A stretch of DNA of 64,000 bases from Trema orientale (lineage: Eukaryota; Streptophyta; Magnoliopsida; Rosales; Cannabaceae), in assembly GCA_002914845.1 (NCBI GenBank), contig JXTC01000017.1, forward strand, positions 976,380 through 1,040,379, written 5' to 3'. Within the stretch, counting starts at the first letter, position 1. Each line of letters opens with the position of its first letter. The translations under genes and the position numbers were made by a program. Below are positions 9,942 to 22,424 of this stretch, piece after piece. The notes under the pieces are model-generated. The model was not told the origin of the DNA, made no database searches, and was given only the letters and a program-made list of their open reading frames with translations.

Positions 9942-12873
9942 TCGATACAACAATGTTACATATTGTCATGTGGAGTACTCTTGACAATAAGGTTTGTGAA
10001 AATATCTTTTTATACCCTCTAACTAATGAAAAATAAACCACTGATTTTTCCCTTTTTATTTTTATTCTTTTATTTGGAAAAAGTAACGTCTCTTATTCAT
10101 GAATAGACCAAAATATCTTGCATGATAATGATAATTCGGTCATCTGACGATTATAATTTTGGTAATCTAATACGTAATAAAACCAGTATTTTTTTTTACT
10201 TAAAAGTCATATATCATGTAGTACATAATGATGTAATTTTTTTTTCCCACATTTGTAGACAACCAAAGTTTACTATTCAAGCAAGAACAAAAACATGTTC
10301 AAAATTCCCTATTAAAAAAAAAAAAGAAAAGAAAGAAAGAACATAAGGCAAATTTTTTATTAAAAAAAAAGAGTTTTTTTTTTAAATCAATTTATATATG
10401 TGAGGGAAAGAGTTGTCAAAAACTCAATCTTAATGGCGAACAAAGAAATTCTTGGCGTATTTTCACTCACATGAAGAGTTGATATCTTTGTTTCGTTGAA
10501 ATAATGTGCAAACCTTTCGGGTTTGTTTTAACAGATTTAATTTTGAAACTTGAAAAACTAAAATAAGACGTTGAGATTGTTTTCAAGCTTACATTTTGAA
10601 TAAAAACGAAAAATATAATCTTGCCAAGGCTTAAATGTTCGTTTTGGCTGAAATGATCCAAGGAAATCATCACGTGGCAAATAATGGACCTGTAGAGCAA
10701 GATAAACCCCGGTTGTGTTTAAAAAGGGAGAACAATATGATGTTGAAATAATAACAACTGTTCAGATTTGTACTCATTTCAAGTCAAACAGTGATCAGGG
10801 TACGTAGTTTGAAACTTGTATTGAGTGTGATAGTGCTATTTGGTATTGTTCATGCTTAATCTGGTTTTCTGTAATAGTAATGGAAGAAAGAAGAAATAGT
10901 GGAGATTCTCTGGTGAAGTAACGAGAATATCTTCACTTTTTATTAGTTAATAATGTTTTAGGGTATCATATGATATCCAACATATGACGTAAATTATAGT
11001 TACATTTTTAGGTAAGACTTATATATTGGATAGAATCTATTAATTAGAAAAACTGAGTGATATATTGATATATCACAATAGTATTAGACATCACTAGTAT
11101 CTGTAAGCTATTTTTGCATTTATAAACATACCTACTATTGTGTGCTTGAAGTTATAATGATTTTCTTTTTGTTTTCATTAACTCCACTAGTGAACCCACC
11201 ACTTAAAATAATTGATTTACTGACCTTAGAAGATGTGTGACCCCCGAGTTGCCATATCATCAATTGATTCACAGTAATATTAATATTTAGTGAAAAAAAT
11301 TGACATAATTTAAGTGGTTTATATTATTTGAGAGCTATAAATAGTTTCTTCAACTTTTAATGGTTTGTGTTCTGGTCGATACAAATTACTATATAATAAT
11401 TCATTGGAAATCGGATTTAAATATCTCCAAGTTATAAAACTCTTATCTTGAAATAAAACAAGGCCCACTGTCGTGTTCTTTTCTTCCAATCTCATTCATG
11501 TGGCGGATCAGAAACCGTTAAGGCCAGGGAATTATTGAACTCTTTTTCCCAACTTGTTATAAAGTTCGGTCATCTATATATTATGTGCATACTATATATA
11601 AAGTGTTGCTATCTTCAGGAGCAGATCCAAATGCCCCAGCAGTGATATGTCTCCCATAAATGGCAAAGACACTATGGTTGAAAGGACATTTTTTTTTTCA
11701 TTTGATATGTAGAACTGAAAGGACATTTTGGTTGATAGTTGATGAGGTATAAGTACTATTCATACGGTCATTATTAATATATGGATGCACAATGAACCCA
11801 CTTTCATACATACGACAACTGTACCAACTCATATGCCATATATACAAAAAGCAATCATTGTATGGCCATGAATGTGCTTATGGAATTTAATTATCACTCA
11901 TTAATAAAATAAATTTTGTTTAATTGACCAAACATGATTATTGTAGTATCTTCTTTTTAGCGCTAATTTCACCAATTCCCCATCAATTATATAGCCATGC
12001 TTCAAAATTTTCCTCTTAAACTTCAACTTTGATATTGTTGAATTATTGGCCTTTCTATAAAAAATTGTGAAATTTAAAGAGTATAATCATATAAAGAAAC
12101 CCTACTTTTAGAAACAAATGCAAATTTATTTTCTATAAAATGTAAAACATCCCTAGGTTCCAAGAGTAATAGATGAAAATAGAATTATTCAATCTTAGAT
12201 TATGTGTGGTAGAAATAATTCTATATTTAGTTTGAACAATAGTTTACAGCCTACAAAATAATATAGCTGGACACCAGATCCGGTTTAAGAGTTGTAGACT
12301 CAATCCGTTTTAATTGGGAGTGATATAAGTTTGAAATCACCAAAGTGTCTAACTTTGAACGATAACCTAGTATATATTAAATATAATGAAATAGATCAAA
12401 CTAAATATATTTTTTTTATCTGAGCACCGCTATTCAAAACATATATTGACAAAAGTACAATTAAAATTTATCATAATTTTGAAATAAATAATGAACTCAT
12501 ATTCATAAATTTATACTATTAATTGAGTTATTAAAGGGTATAAACTTAGAGTGACCTCAATAGTTTGGCTCATATACTACTCGAACTTCCTGATCACTAA
12601 AAGCAAATTAACTCAAAGTCTCTTCCAGAGCCTTTTTATTCCCCATTCTTTTGGATTAATGTAATTAATCCTTTGGGAGGTATGATAAAGAAAAAAGAAT
12701 CCTTTTAATTAGTTTTTTTTTTTTAATTTTTTACAATTTCTCTTCCTCTTCTTAATTTATATACAGACATAGGATGTATACCCTATCAATATCCTTAATT
12801 TCTTTGAGTTCCTCATTCACTGAAGTTGTCCATTGTTTGCAACTCAGATTAAATTGATGCCTCACCCTTACTC
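9942..12873. other. AT-rich intergenic stretch, no gene seen
   Basis: About 2.9 kb without a supportable gene, RNA or complete mobile element. A-rich and T-rich runs occur near 10190-10390 and 11690. Open frames at 10122-10700 are short and of low-complexity composition. Confidence 0.5.
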
Positions 12874-12891
12874 ATTCCCTCGTGCTAACTA

Positions 12892-13063
12892 GCCAACTGG
12901 GGCTAGCTCAGTTGGTCCAAAGTTTGAGGGTTGTGTGTGTGTGTTTGGGGGGGTCAGGGGTTCAAACCTTGGTAGTGTGTGTGTGTGTGTCATTTTTCTA
13001 TAATTTGTAGTAAGTGGTGGTCATTAGTTAAGCCCCACTTTTATTAAAAAAAAAAAAAAAAAA
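12892..13063 (+). mobile_element. tRNA-derived SINE, complete, with 18-bp TSD
   Basis: The head contains an RNA polymerase III A box (TAGCTCAGTTGGT, 12904-12916) and B box (GGTTCAAACCT, 12959-12969). A poly(A) tail of about 19 bases ends at 13064. The element is flanked by a perfect 18-bp duplication, ATTCCCTCGTGCTAACTA, at 12874-12891 and 13064-13081. Two TG-repeat runs lie inside the body. The spacing and lack of a closing acceptor stem argue against a functional tRNA gene. The exact TSD and full tail suggest a fairly recent insertion. Confidence 0.9.
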
Positions 13064-13122
13064 ATTCCCTCGTGCTAACTAAAGCTAATTAATAGAATAG
13101 TTTGAGAGCTGCTAATAGAAAG

Positions 13123-13282
13123 GGAACATAAATTGGTGTATTTAATTAGGCTACAATTAATTGTTAGATCTGTAGAACCTAATACATAGAATAGTTAAAG
13201 TTAGAAAAGGAACATAAATTAGTGAATTTAATTAGGATACAATTAATTGTTAGATCTGTGAAACCTAATACATAGAATGTTA
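13123..13282. repeat. 86-bp tandem duplication
   Basis: A unit beginning GGAACATAAATT at 13123 is repeated at 13209. Each copy contains AATTGTTAGATCTGT and CCTAATACATAGAAT. The duplication overlaps the left boundary of the candidate Copia LTR that follows. Confidence 0.75.
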
Positions 13283-13575
13283 CCTATGCATTTCGGTTGT
13301 CCTAATTTTTTTTCTAGATAAAAAGGGGACCGAATCTGAGTAAGCGTAACTATAGAGAGAATTCACTGAGTTTGAGAGACGAGAGACTTGAGAGTTTTTT
13401 TTTTTCTTTGTAATTCATCGTCTTCGTCATAGAGAAAACTTGCAATAGTAGAAAATGGATGTGACTCTCACATAAAGAGTGAACCACTATAAATTTGTGT
13501 GTATAATTGTTGCCTGATTTTATTTGCTATTAATAGCAAAAGATTGAGCACATTATCCATAATAATAGTCTGTCA
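13162..13575 (+). mobile_element. Probable Copia-type solo LTR
   Basis: It starts TGTTAGATCTGTAGAACC and ends GTCTGTCA, with TTAAT on each side (13157-13161, 13576-13580). The interior has the order expected of a Copia LTR: a TATA-like stretch at about 13315, then GAGAGACTTGAGAG, then GTGAACCACTATAAATTTG and GTGTGTATAATTGTTG, words common near the R-U5 part of plant Copia LTRs. The 5-bp TSD is AT-rich and could be chance. No internal coding region adjoins it. Confidence 0.5.
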
Positions 13576-13580
13576 TTAAT

Positions 13581-15586
13581 TGATGTTATGCATGTCAAGT
13601 GAGTATTAATGGAAAAAAATGCATTTTTTTTCAAATCAATTCCATTTTTTGGTAGCATATGAAAATACACCAATGTATTTGCAATAACCAAGAAGATGAG
13701 GCTCTATTTAATTAGAAACAAAGAATTATTCTAATCGATGAGGGAATTTGTCAGCATAAATTATATTAGATTACTTATTAACAACCGAAAACAAACATTG
13801 AAAAAAAAAAAAAAAAAAACTCTCCACAGGTATCTTAAAACTGAGGAAGATATCTTTGATCCAACATTAGTAATTAGTAATCAATTTGTGCACCAAACCG
13901 AACATGATTTATATGTGGCCAAATTGTTAACAATCAGATTATTTTCCTTTGATTTCTATCCTAGTTTAACTTAGTATAACAGTCAGAAGGGTTCAACCCA
14001 CAAAACCTTGTATTATCTTGTTATCGATTTCTATCTAACCTAGAATAATGTTAAAGGGATTTTATTACTTAAATTAACTAAAAAAAAGGGTAAAATTGCA
14101 AAGCTAAATAAATAGGGGTGAAATCAGTCGAGATTAAAAAAAAAAGGTTAAAAGTTCATTCTCTACCCTAGACAATCTTATCAAATTAATCACCAAATCT
14201 TATATTCAAATAATCACCAAAACTACCAACTGGAAATAATAACTAGCACTACTATTTTCATTTTTCCTTAAGTTTCACTAGATAAAATAAACTCTCTATA
14301 AAGATTCTATTAATTAGATAACTTTGAATAAACTTTCTCTGTTTAATCTAATGTATTATATATAAAGAAAATTTGTTGATTCTAGGTAACAATCATACAA
14401 ATTTGAATTTTTTTTAACCTCGCTATGCTCTCCATTATTACTAACCACTCAGTTATCTCAATCGAATTAGTCACAATTTGCTACTTATGATCAAAATATC
14501 TAAACAATTACGGATCAGAATTTTAACCTAATTATAAAAATCTATTAAGTTCACTTGGTTGTCCACCTAAATAACTCAACATAGATATCATAAATATCAA
14601 AGCATAGAATAATACAAGCAATTTTGAATGATTGATTGATTTATAAAATCTAAAAAAGTAAATTTACATCATGAAACTAGGGCTTTGAAATCACCCTTAA
14701 CCTAAAAAAAACTAGCCTAGTATGCTTAAAGAAATAATCAACAAATCCATCGTGATAGGTAAATTAAAACAAAGATAAAAGAGAAAAAACACAAGTTGAT
14801 AATGTTTGTGACACGATGCTCTTCTACGCAGAATGATCTTCGGCCTCCAAGCACTCCAAATCTCCTCTTGATTCTCTCTTTTTTTTTTTTGAGTTTTTGT
14901 GAGTTTGTATGAGTCTAAGATCTTCTAGATATGACCCAAAGTGCTATATTAATAGTGAATTTGACCTTTGGAGTAATTTGGGAAGACATCTTGGAGTCAA
15001 AAAACTCAAAATTAGTGAAAAAAATATCGAATGGGCATCAGTGCCAAAATTCCGGTGCTACAGCACCCAAAATCCGTGGCTCTTTCTAATCTCCCCAAGA
15101 AGTGCTAGGTCTCTAGTTTTTTTTTCGTTTTTGAATGAATGAATGATTACCAGAGCCGCAGTACTAAGTCTCTGGTTTTGCCCGATTTTGTGTATCTGAT
15201 TCATTTTCAATCCATTTCCATTCTTTTTCATCATTTCTCCTCCAAAACTCTTACAAATTGTAAAATCAACATTTAAAACTTAAAAATAATAACATAGCAA
15301 ATAAACATAGAGAAATTGATACAATAATAAACATATTTAGCACTTACCAATATGATAAAGGAATAATGCTTTAAAGAAATAAATTATATTAGTGTTAAAA
15401 TATTATAAAAAAACAAAAAATTAGTAATTAATACTAATAAAATATAACCAAAAAATCAAATTAATGAAAGAATGAAAATGAAAATTTAGAAATCTAATAT
15501 GGAAGGAAATCGAAGAAAGAAAAGAAATCCGTCCAAGTCATCAAATTAGGTTACCTACTATTTATAAAATAAGTTACTTTTTATAT
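13581..15586. other. AT-rich intergenic stretch, no gene seen
   Basis: Holds an A run at about 13799-13820 and otherwise unremarkable AT-rich DNA. The frame at 14909-15142 has no recognisable product. Confidence 0.5.
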
Positions 15587-16062
15587 GGTATAATATTAAA
15601 AAAAAAAACATGACTTTTAGCCTTTTATCAAAAAAACTCACATCTTTTCACTAATTTCAAATAAAACTTTCTATTTATATCTTTCTATCAAATTTCACCG
15701 GATTCATCTGCATAGTCAAATTGAATATTTTTAATTTTTGAAATCAGATAACATAATTCTTAAAAAAAAAAAGAAGAATTTTTGTGTGTTTGAAAGCGAT
15801 TACTGTTAGATTTCTAAGATACTATAAATATTTTTTGGTCTAGATAGTTGCCTTCTGGCTATTTTTATTGATACCAATAGATAATTATAAAGAATAAAGA
15901 TACTTCTGCAATAACTTTAAACTCTAATTTTGACTATATATAAAATCTGGTGAGATTTGATAAAAAAAACATAAATAGAAGGTTTTCTTTGATATTAATA
16001 AAAAGGCATAGGTTTTTTTTTTATAAAATGCTAAAAGTGGTGATTTTTTTATGATATTATCC
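15587..16062. mobile_element. Long-TIR MITE, family copy 1
   Basis: The first ~110 bp (GGTATAATATTAAAAA, then GACTTTTAGCCTTTTATC and TTCTATTTATATCTTTC) reappear inverted at the right end (reverse complement GGATAATATCATAAAAA, CACTTTTAGCATTTTAT, CTTCTATTTATG). There is no coding. The flanks CTTTTTATAT and CTTTTTTTAT are a possible imperfect TSD. A second copy lies at 52168-52602. Confidence 0.7.
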
Positions 16063-16705
16063 CTTTTTTTATATATGTTAGTGCATTCATTAATTATATT
16101 AGATCTCTTGGTATGTTACTAATCCTATTATAATCATTTATTCAAAATCCAATAATTCAAAATAAAGTACCCAGATATAAAATACAATATCTCTTGAAGA
16201 AACCTCTATATATATTACAAAATATATATTGACAAAAACATACTCCTCATCGATGTTGATAAGTTACAAATGCATGCTAGCTAGATATATATTGCATTTT
16301 TCAGTGGCAATTATATTTTTAAAAAACCTACGATATCGAGAACGACCGAATATATAGTATTTAACTAAGCAGATGTTGCTCAAAAAGTGCATACAAACTT
16401 GGTTGGTAAGTAGTTGGGATATTTAATGTTAATCCATAATGAAGCTTTTTTGCAAAAAGTGTTCCTTTTTTGAATTTATGGACATTGGAAAATGTATTAC
16501 TTATTTATTGAAGCGCAAGATATCAGATCTACATGCAAGTAATATTAAACAGTATATATATTGAATTGAGTCTGACAAAAATCACATTGAAACAAGAAAA
16601 TTTCTATCGACTACGGACATATTTATAGATAATTCTTTACGTTCTATTTCCTGTAAATATATTCATATATATTTATATATATATACACACATATATATAT
16701 CATAT
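16063..16705. other. Intergenic, TA-rich, no gene seen
   Basis: AT-rich DNA ending in a TA/CA microsatellite at about 16660-16700, into which the next element is inserted. Confidence 0.5.
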
Positions 16706-16860
16706 GGCTACAGATGTAGTCCCCTCGAAGGGACCGGTCCCGTTCATGTATTGGCCAATACAGGTCATGTTTTAACCAATCTGTGTTGGCCAGAATATGA
16801 AATATAGTGGTCAAAACATGAACGGAACTGATCCCATCGGCGGGACTATATCCAGCCCCT
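16706..16860. mobile_element. 155-bp GC-rich MITE with 10-bp TSD
   Basis: The left arm GGCTACAGATGTAGTCCC continues to CCGTTCATGT. The right arm, read on the minus strand, is GGGGCTGGATATAGTCCC continuing to CCGTTCATGT, so arms of about 43 bp match with a few mismatches. It is flanked by TATATCATAT at 16696-16705 and 16861-16870. Arms starting in GG and a 9-10-bp TSD suggest a Mutator-like origin; the AT-rich flank makes the TSD length uncertain. Confidence 0.8.
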
Positions 16861-16870
16861 ATATCATATT

Positions 16871-17533
16871 AATTGTGAGATATATTCGTCACTTGCAATA
16901 CAGTAAACTGTTTCCTATTTTTACGCTCACAATTTTGTAATATAAAACATTTTCTCATGATAGAAGACTTAAGTTCTCCTGGAAAAAGGATTAGTTTATT
17001 TTTTAAAGCAATATTGCTATGGTAACCAATGATGCCCAATATTATATGATCAAATATAGCTTTGTTATTAGGTGACTCTAATTAATAGACTGGGTCCCAG
17101 TTGAAGTATAATTATAATCAACTAGTAATAGACTGACACACATCATGTGGTGTTGAGTACCAAATAGTAACCTATAGTATTACTCTTTTTATTTTGTTTT
17201 TTCAATTTTAAAATTTTATAGACTTGTTAGTAAATAAAAAATAGATAATGTCAACTAGTTTACCAAAATTTTTGTACACACATATGGCAAGTGAATTGTC
17301 ACCGTTCAATTGGTGTATTAAAATTTACCATAAATAAATTTAATATCATTCACCGATTAAATGGTGATAATAATTCACTTAGTATATGTATTGATATTAA
17401 AAATTTAGTAAACTATTTGCGATAGCTAGTGCTATCCATAAAATATAGATAGCATAACTATATGTACAGTTCAATTATTTCGAAAAATAAAAAAGGAAAC
17501 AAAAAAAAGACTATACAAATTATAGAAAATTTG
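16871..17533. other. AT-rich intergenic stretch, no gene seen
   Basis: No gene or complete repeat recognised. Confidence 0.5.
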
Positions 17534-17541
17534 ATTGGGAC

Positions 17542-18118
17542 TAGAGATGTAAAGTGGGCCGGGCTGGCCTAGCCCGGCCCACATTTGATAAATACATATG
17601 GGCTTTGTACCGGCCCAACCCATATTCTTATTAAGAGGTCCGGCACGGCCCACAGGCCCAGCTCACATTTTATGCGGGCTTAAGTGGGCCGTGCTTAAGT
17701 AGGCTGTGCCTATGCGGGCCGAATATGGGCCACAATTTGGGCCTAATTTCATTATTATTCTATGTTTGAAAATATCAAATATGGGCCTAAAACCTATTTA
17801 TATTCTTTTAAAATTTGAATAAATTAAAAATAAACAAAAATTAGTAAATAAATAACATTAAAAGCATATAAATGAAAATATTTAACTAAGATTTTTTAAA
17901 ATTTTAATTAAAAAATATATTTAAAATTATATATAGAAAGACTAAATGTGGGCCGATACAAATGTGGGCCGTGCCGGGCCGTACCTGTGGGCTTATTATG
18001 CCTAAGGTCCAGCCCGGCCCGTTACATAGCCCAGGCCCACATTGGGCCGACCCGTTACCGTGCTTTTTCTTCGGAATGTGGATCAGCCCTTAAAGCTCGG
18101 CCCACATTGACATCTCTA
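17542..18118. mobile_element. hAT-like non-autonomous element
   Basis: The termini are TAGAGATGTAAAGTGGGCC on the left and, on the minus strand at the right, TAGAGATGTCAATGTGGGCC. This matches the TAGRGRTGTCAA type of terminus known in plant hAT elements. The flanking 8-mers are ATTGGGAC (17534-17541) and ATTGAGAC (18119-18126), 7 of 8 identical, as expected for a hAT TSD with one later change. Many GGGCC/GGCCC words (17560-17745, 17948-18110) sit in both subterminal parts around an AT-rich core. No transposase is present. Confidence 0.8.
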
Positions 18119-18126
18119 ATTGAGAC

Positions 18127-21100
18127 TTTAGCCTTCGTTCTATAATAAGTTAGGTTCTTTCTAAATATGAATAGCTATAGGGAAATAATGAAATTCAATA
18201 AGTTTGCACCCTTTAATTGTTATTTAGCTTTAACATTATATCTTCTTTCTTTTCGATCGAGGTAATTAAGGAAATTCTTTATTATAATAAACTGCTTACT
18301 ACCATATCAGTAATATAATTAGGAGTTCCCCCCTTACAAAACAAAGCATCATTATATAAAAGATTATGCGTTAGCAATTGGATATATGGCCCACTTCATT
18401 CTCGAAATGGGATATAAAATTACAAGAGCCACTATACTTGAATAGAGATTTGCATCACTAGTACGAGATCATTGCTCATGTCCACCAGTCATTTTACATA
18501 TCCACAACTAACCTTACAATCATTTTCTACCGAATGGACAGTGAACTCCAAATTAGATTCCACAAGATCCAAACTTTCACGAAGATGATAAATTAATTCT
18601 ATTATATATCATATTAATGTTAAAAGAGAGAGAATATTCAAAATTACAAGAGTTTTACCTTCATAATTTTCTCAAAGTATAACATCAATCTCCAGAGCCC
18701 ATTAAATATATCATATATATTACGATTTTCTATAAAATTTATGCACATCTAGATTCTAGTAGGACAAAACCTTCCATTATAATTAATCTATGAAAACAAA
18801 TCTGCGTACTTTTACATACATAAATGGAAAAATTACTGGGAAAAAAGAAATCGAAAATCTTACTAAAAGGATATCTACTCCCTCTTTAGTTAGGTTAAAA
18901 ATCAAAGAGAAAAGTTATAAAGATAAATAAAATAAAAATTTTTACAGAGGCCAGGGTTTCTTTCATGTCAAAGAAAGGTTTGTGACATTAACCCACAAAA
19001 AACTAACACATTGAAGAAACAAAAGTCTTATATCTATCCAGTTTTTACGTTCGTTGCAAATAATGAAAGTATAAAAATATATAATAAGGATGATATTCAT
19101 AATACGAACTAATAAGTTTTAATTCTATAACTTTCGTTTCCTATAATTACTTAATTAAAGAAAAAAAGTTTGACGAATAAACAAAATAACAGTATACATA
19201 TGTACGCATAGTTGCATGAAAATTGAAAAGGCAAGGGATTGTCAACATAATTATAATAATACTAGAACTTAATTTGAAGACGCCAAAACGAAAAAAATAA
19301 CAACAAAATATAAATGCATGAAATGCATGCATATTTTCCTTTCTCATAGGTTTAAACTCACACCCAACCTTGATACTACTTCTTGTGCACTTCAAAACTA
19401 GTCTTTCACGTTTTATTATTGACAAAATACCGAATCAGGTCCTATATATAAAAATAGTACTTTGCAATAGCATCGTCACCCTTTTCATATATATTTAAAC
19501 ATCAAAGTTAGAAAAGAAAAGAAAAAAACATGGATGTATTCCGGTCATCTTTACATTATGATATTGTAGATCAAGCAAATTATGACCTTAAGTTCTCCTT
19601 GGTATGACCCAATTAAAACCTCTTATTTGAATGTGAAAATCTCAACTAGGGGCTGTTATCACACGACATCAGATTTTATGTAAGCCTTTATTTTTCGGAT
19701 TCTTAATATACTTTGCCTTTACAAATAAAAGCCAAACACAGCCACAAGGATTTAAATATATAGATCCATAGGAACACATCACGAGGGCATAGCCAATGAG
19801 CAAGCCAAGCCGAGCCGAGCTTAGAAATGTTGGAATAATGGAGAAAAGTTCCCCTAACATGTGTGTCTCATATGTCTTCTGTGCAACATAAGTTAAGGTG
19901 TTGACACGCAATTGGCACATCTAACTCGTTGAAATATGAAGTGCAAGCCGACGCCCTATTGACCTTATACATACCCGTGGTCTTGCCCAAACCCACGTCT
20001 CCCAGTAGTGAATATTATTGAGTATTTATTACTTTAGGCTGTATGGCATGAATGAGACAGACGACTATGCAATTTTGAATATCAAATAAATCAGAATTAA
20101 TTTGATTAAATCTTGTATGAGTTAGAAGATTTCATAATCGGATGATTTTTCATAAAATAATCCAAAAATTGGCACGAGAGAAAAAAATAAAAATAAAAAA
20201 CAAAGCGCCTCATATCGTGACTAAATGAACATATATATGGTTAAACTAACTCACTAATTCTACTGATCAGGAATAAATTAAGGTATTAGAGGGTGCCAAA
20301 CTAATTGGGATTCATAACATATTTTGATATTTTTATTTTTTTTATTTCAATCATAGAGGTATATATACATATATATATATATATAAAAACATAATCTATA
20401 AACTCGATCATTCATGTTTGTCACAAGTTTGGTGCTTAATAACAACCTTTCTAATTTTCTGGCATGAGGTAAGTGTTCGGAAATATTAAATATATATTTT
20501 TAAAAAAAAAAACATACGCCGTAGACATTTTTCCATCCCAGCAAGTATATACTATACTTATAAATTTCTTTGTCAACCATTTACGATCAACTAATTCCCT
20601 TAATACTTTTCAAGATATATCGATATATTATTAGTGGAGGAGATATTTCTTACATAAGCGTCTTTTTTTCTTCTTACCCTACAAAATCAGGTGGAGAAAC
20701 AAAGGGTGTCTCTCTCCCCCCAGATTTCCTTCCCTCTTCAAGCAAAATGTTCCCAACAAACACCACTGGCAAATCCAGAGTAATGTCTCAAGCACCATAT
20801 ATAACATAGAAGAAGCTGCCAAGAATATGGAAGAGAGAAAATGACGTTAAGTTTCCACCAATCCAAATAGATGGATATACACATATTTGCACTTTAATTT
20901 GTGCTCATATAGCAGGCTATAGCTTGCTTGTACGGCTTTGAGAAGCTGTACTTCTGATAACCTTTTTACAGGTTCCATGCAGTTGTTTTTTGGTTGGCTG
21001 TAATATTCCCCTATATACAGTAGCACATGTACATTATGATCCCTTTAATCTTTCCGAGATTTCCTCTTTTGAGTTTGCTTAAAGATTTTTTCTTTATTCT

Positions 21101-21681
21101 ATAAAAAGAGAAGAAACTGTATGCACCTTTCGCTCTTGTTTAAAGACATATGCTTGGTGAATTGCATGCCTCAATATATATAGTGCTTCTATACTATTTT
21201 CGAAATCAGAACATGTGGTCATTTTTCATCATAGAAAACTTGTGGGTATCATTATGTCATCTTGGTTATCTAGACTTTCATGACCACCTTTTCCATGCAT
21301 ATTTATCGATTAGTAACTTTCGCTTCTAAAATTTGTTCCAATTAACTCCTAAAAGTTGCTTTGTTGGGTCAAGTATTTCTTAGTAGATTAATGTCCCACA
21401 CGCTAAACATTAATTATTTGCCCAACTTTTTTTAATTTATTTTTAATTTTTCTATCGGCGGAAATAAAATTCTAAATATATACATTCGAACTAGGTATGA
21501 CACCTGCTTGTAGAATTTATCATCAACCAACATCACCAAGTATATAAATGGGAGTCATTAATTACAAGCCAAAGGCAAAACAGAAGTACAAGCTCATAAG
21601 CTAAAATGAAAACTTTTGGATGGATATATATTCATAATTAAGATTATCTCATTTGGATAACACCACTCCGAAAAACGCATC
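18127..21681. other. AT-rich intergenic stretch, no gene seen
   Basis: About 3.5 kb without a supportable gene. TA microsatellites lie at about 20365-20385 and 21766-21780. Frames at 19147-19425, 19669-19920 and 20570-20809 have no recognisable domains and low-complexity composition. Confidence 0.5.
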
Positions 21682-21689
21682 ATTAAAAC

Positions 21690-22416
21690 CAGGGACAGAA
21701 CCATTCTTAGGCGAGTGGGGGGTTGAGCCCCCACTCAAAAATTACAAAAATTAAATATGTAATATTATATATATATATATTAATATAGGATAATTCTTTA
21801 GAAAAAGATTATAACTCACCTATATATACAAGCTCCCACTCAAAAAAGATTGATGGTCTCATGAATTTTAACTGACTTGCTCTTTCGTATAGTGTTTTAT
21901 TTTATTAAAAAAAAGTTGATTTCTTTTACTAATAAATTGGATTGAATTTAATTAAGCTGAATAAAAAAAGAAATCAAAAGGGGCTCAAATTCAAATGTGT
22001 CACTCTCGCCTCAGTTTTCCGGTTTAGCGCAATTTACGAAGTAATTAACTAAGAAAGAACAAAATTTTATTTTTGTGATATGCATTCTAGTGGGCAATTG
22101 TTTAGAGTGAAAAATATTGAAGACGCCGAAGAAGAAATGGTGTATACAAGAAAAGAGAAGTGTATAATTATTAGTTTATCGACTTATGACACTGATATTA
22201 ATCTTTCTAACTGCATAAGAGAGTATATTCATCCATGAATCGTGTTAAAAATCGATTACTTATGCAATTAAACGGGATCGATGGATAAACAATAATTTAT
22301 TTATGTATATTGTGAGAGCTTTCAATAGATTTTATAACGAAATAATTATCCATTGTTTTTATTCAATATTTTGTATGAGTTTAAGCCCCACTGATCAAAA
22401 TTCCTAGCTCTGTCTG
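21690..22416. mobile_element. hAT-like non-autonomous element, perfect 8-bp TSD
   Basis: Flanked by a perfect 8-bp duplication ATTAAAAC (21682-21689 and 22417-22424). The left end is CAGGGACAGAACCATTC; the right end on the minus strand is CAGACAGAGCTAGGAATT. CAGRG-type ends plus an 8-bp TSD point to hAT. Subterminal GAGCCCCCACTC and, near the right end, TAAGCCCCACTGATC are partially matching inner repeats. At 727 bp it is too short for a transposase, and none is seen. Confidence 0.85.
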
Positions 22417-22424
22417 ATTAAAAC

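Noticed and set aside
12892-13063. A tRNA gene
   Set aside because: A and B boxes are present but no acceptor stem closes, a poly(A) tail and an 18-bp TSD follow, so it is a SINE.
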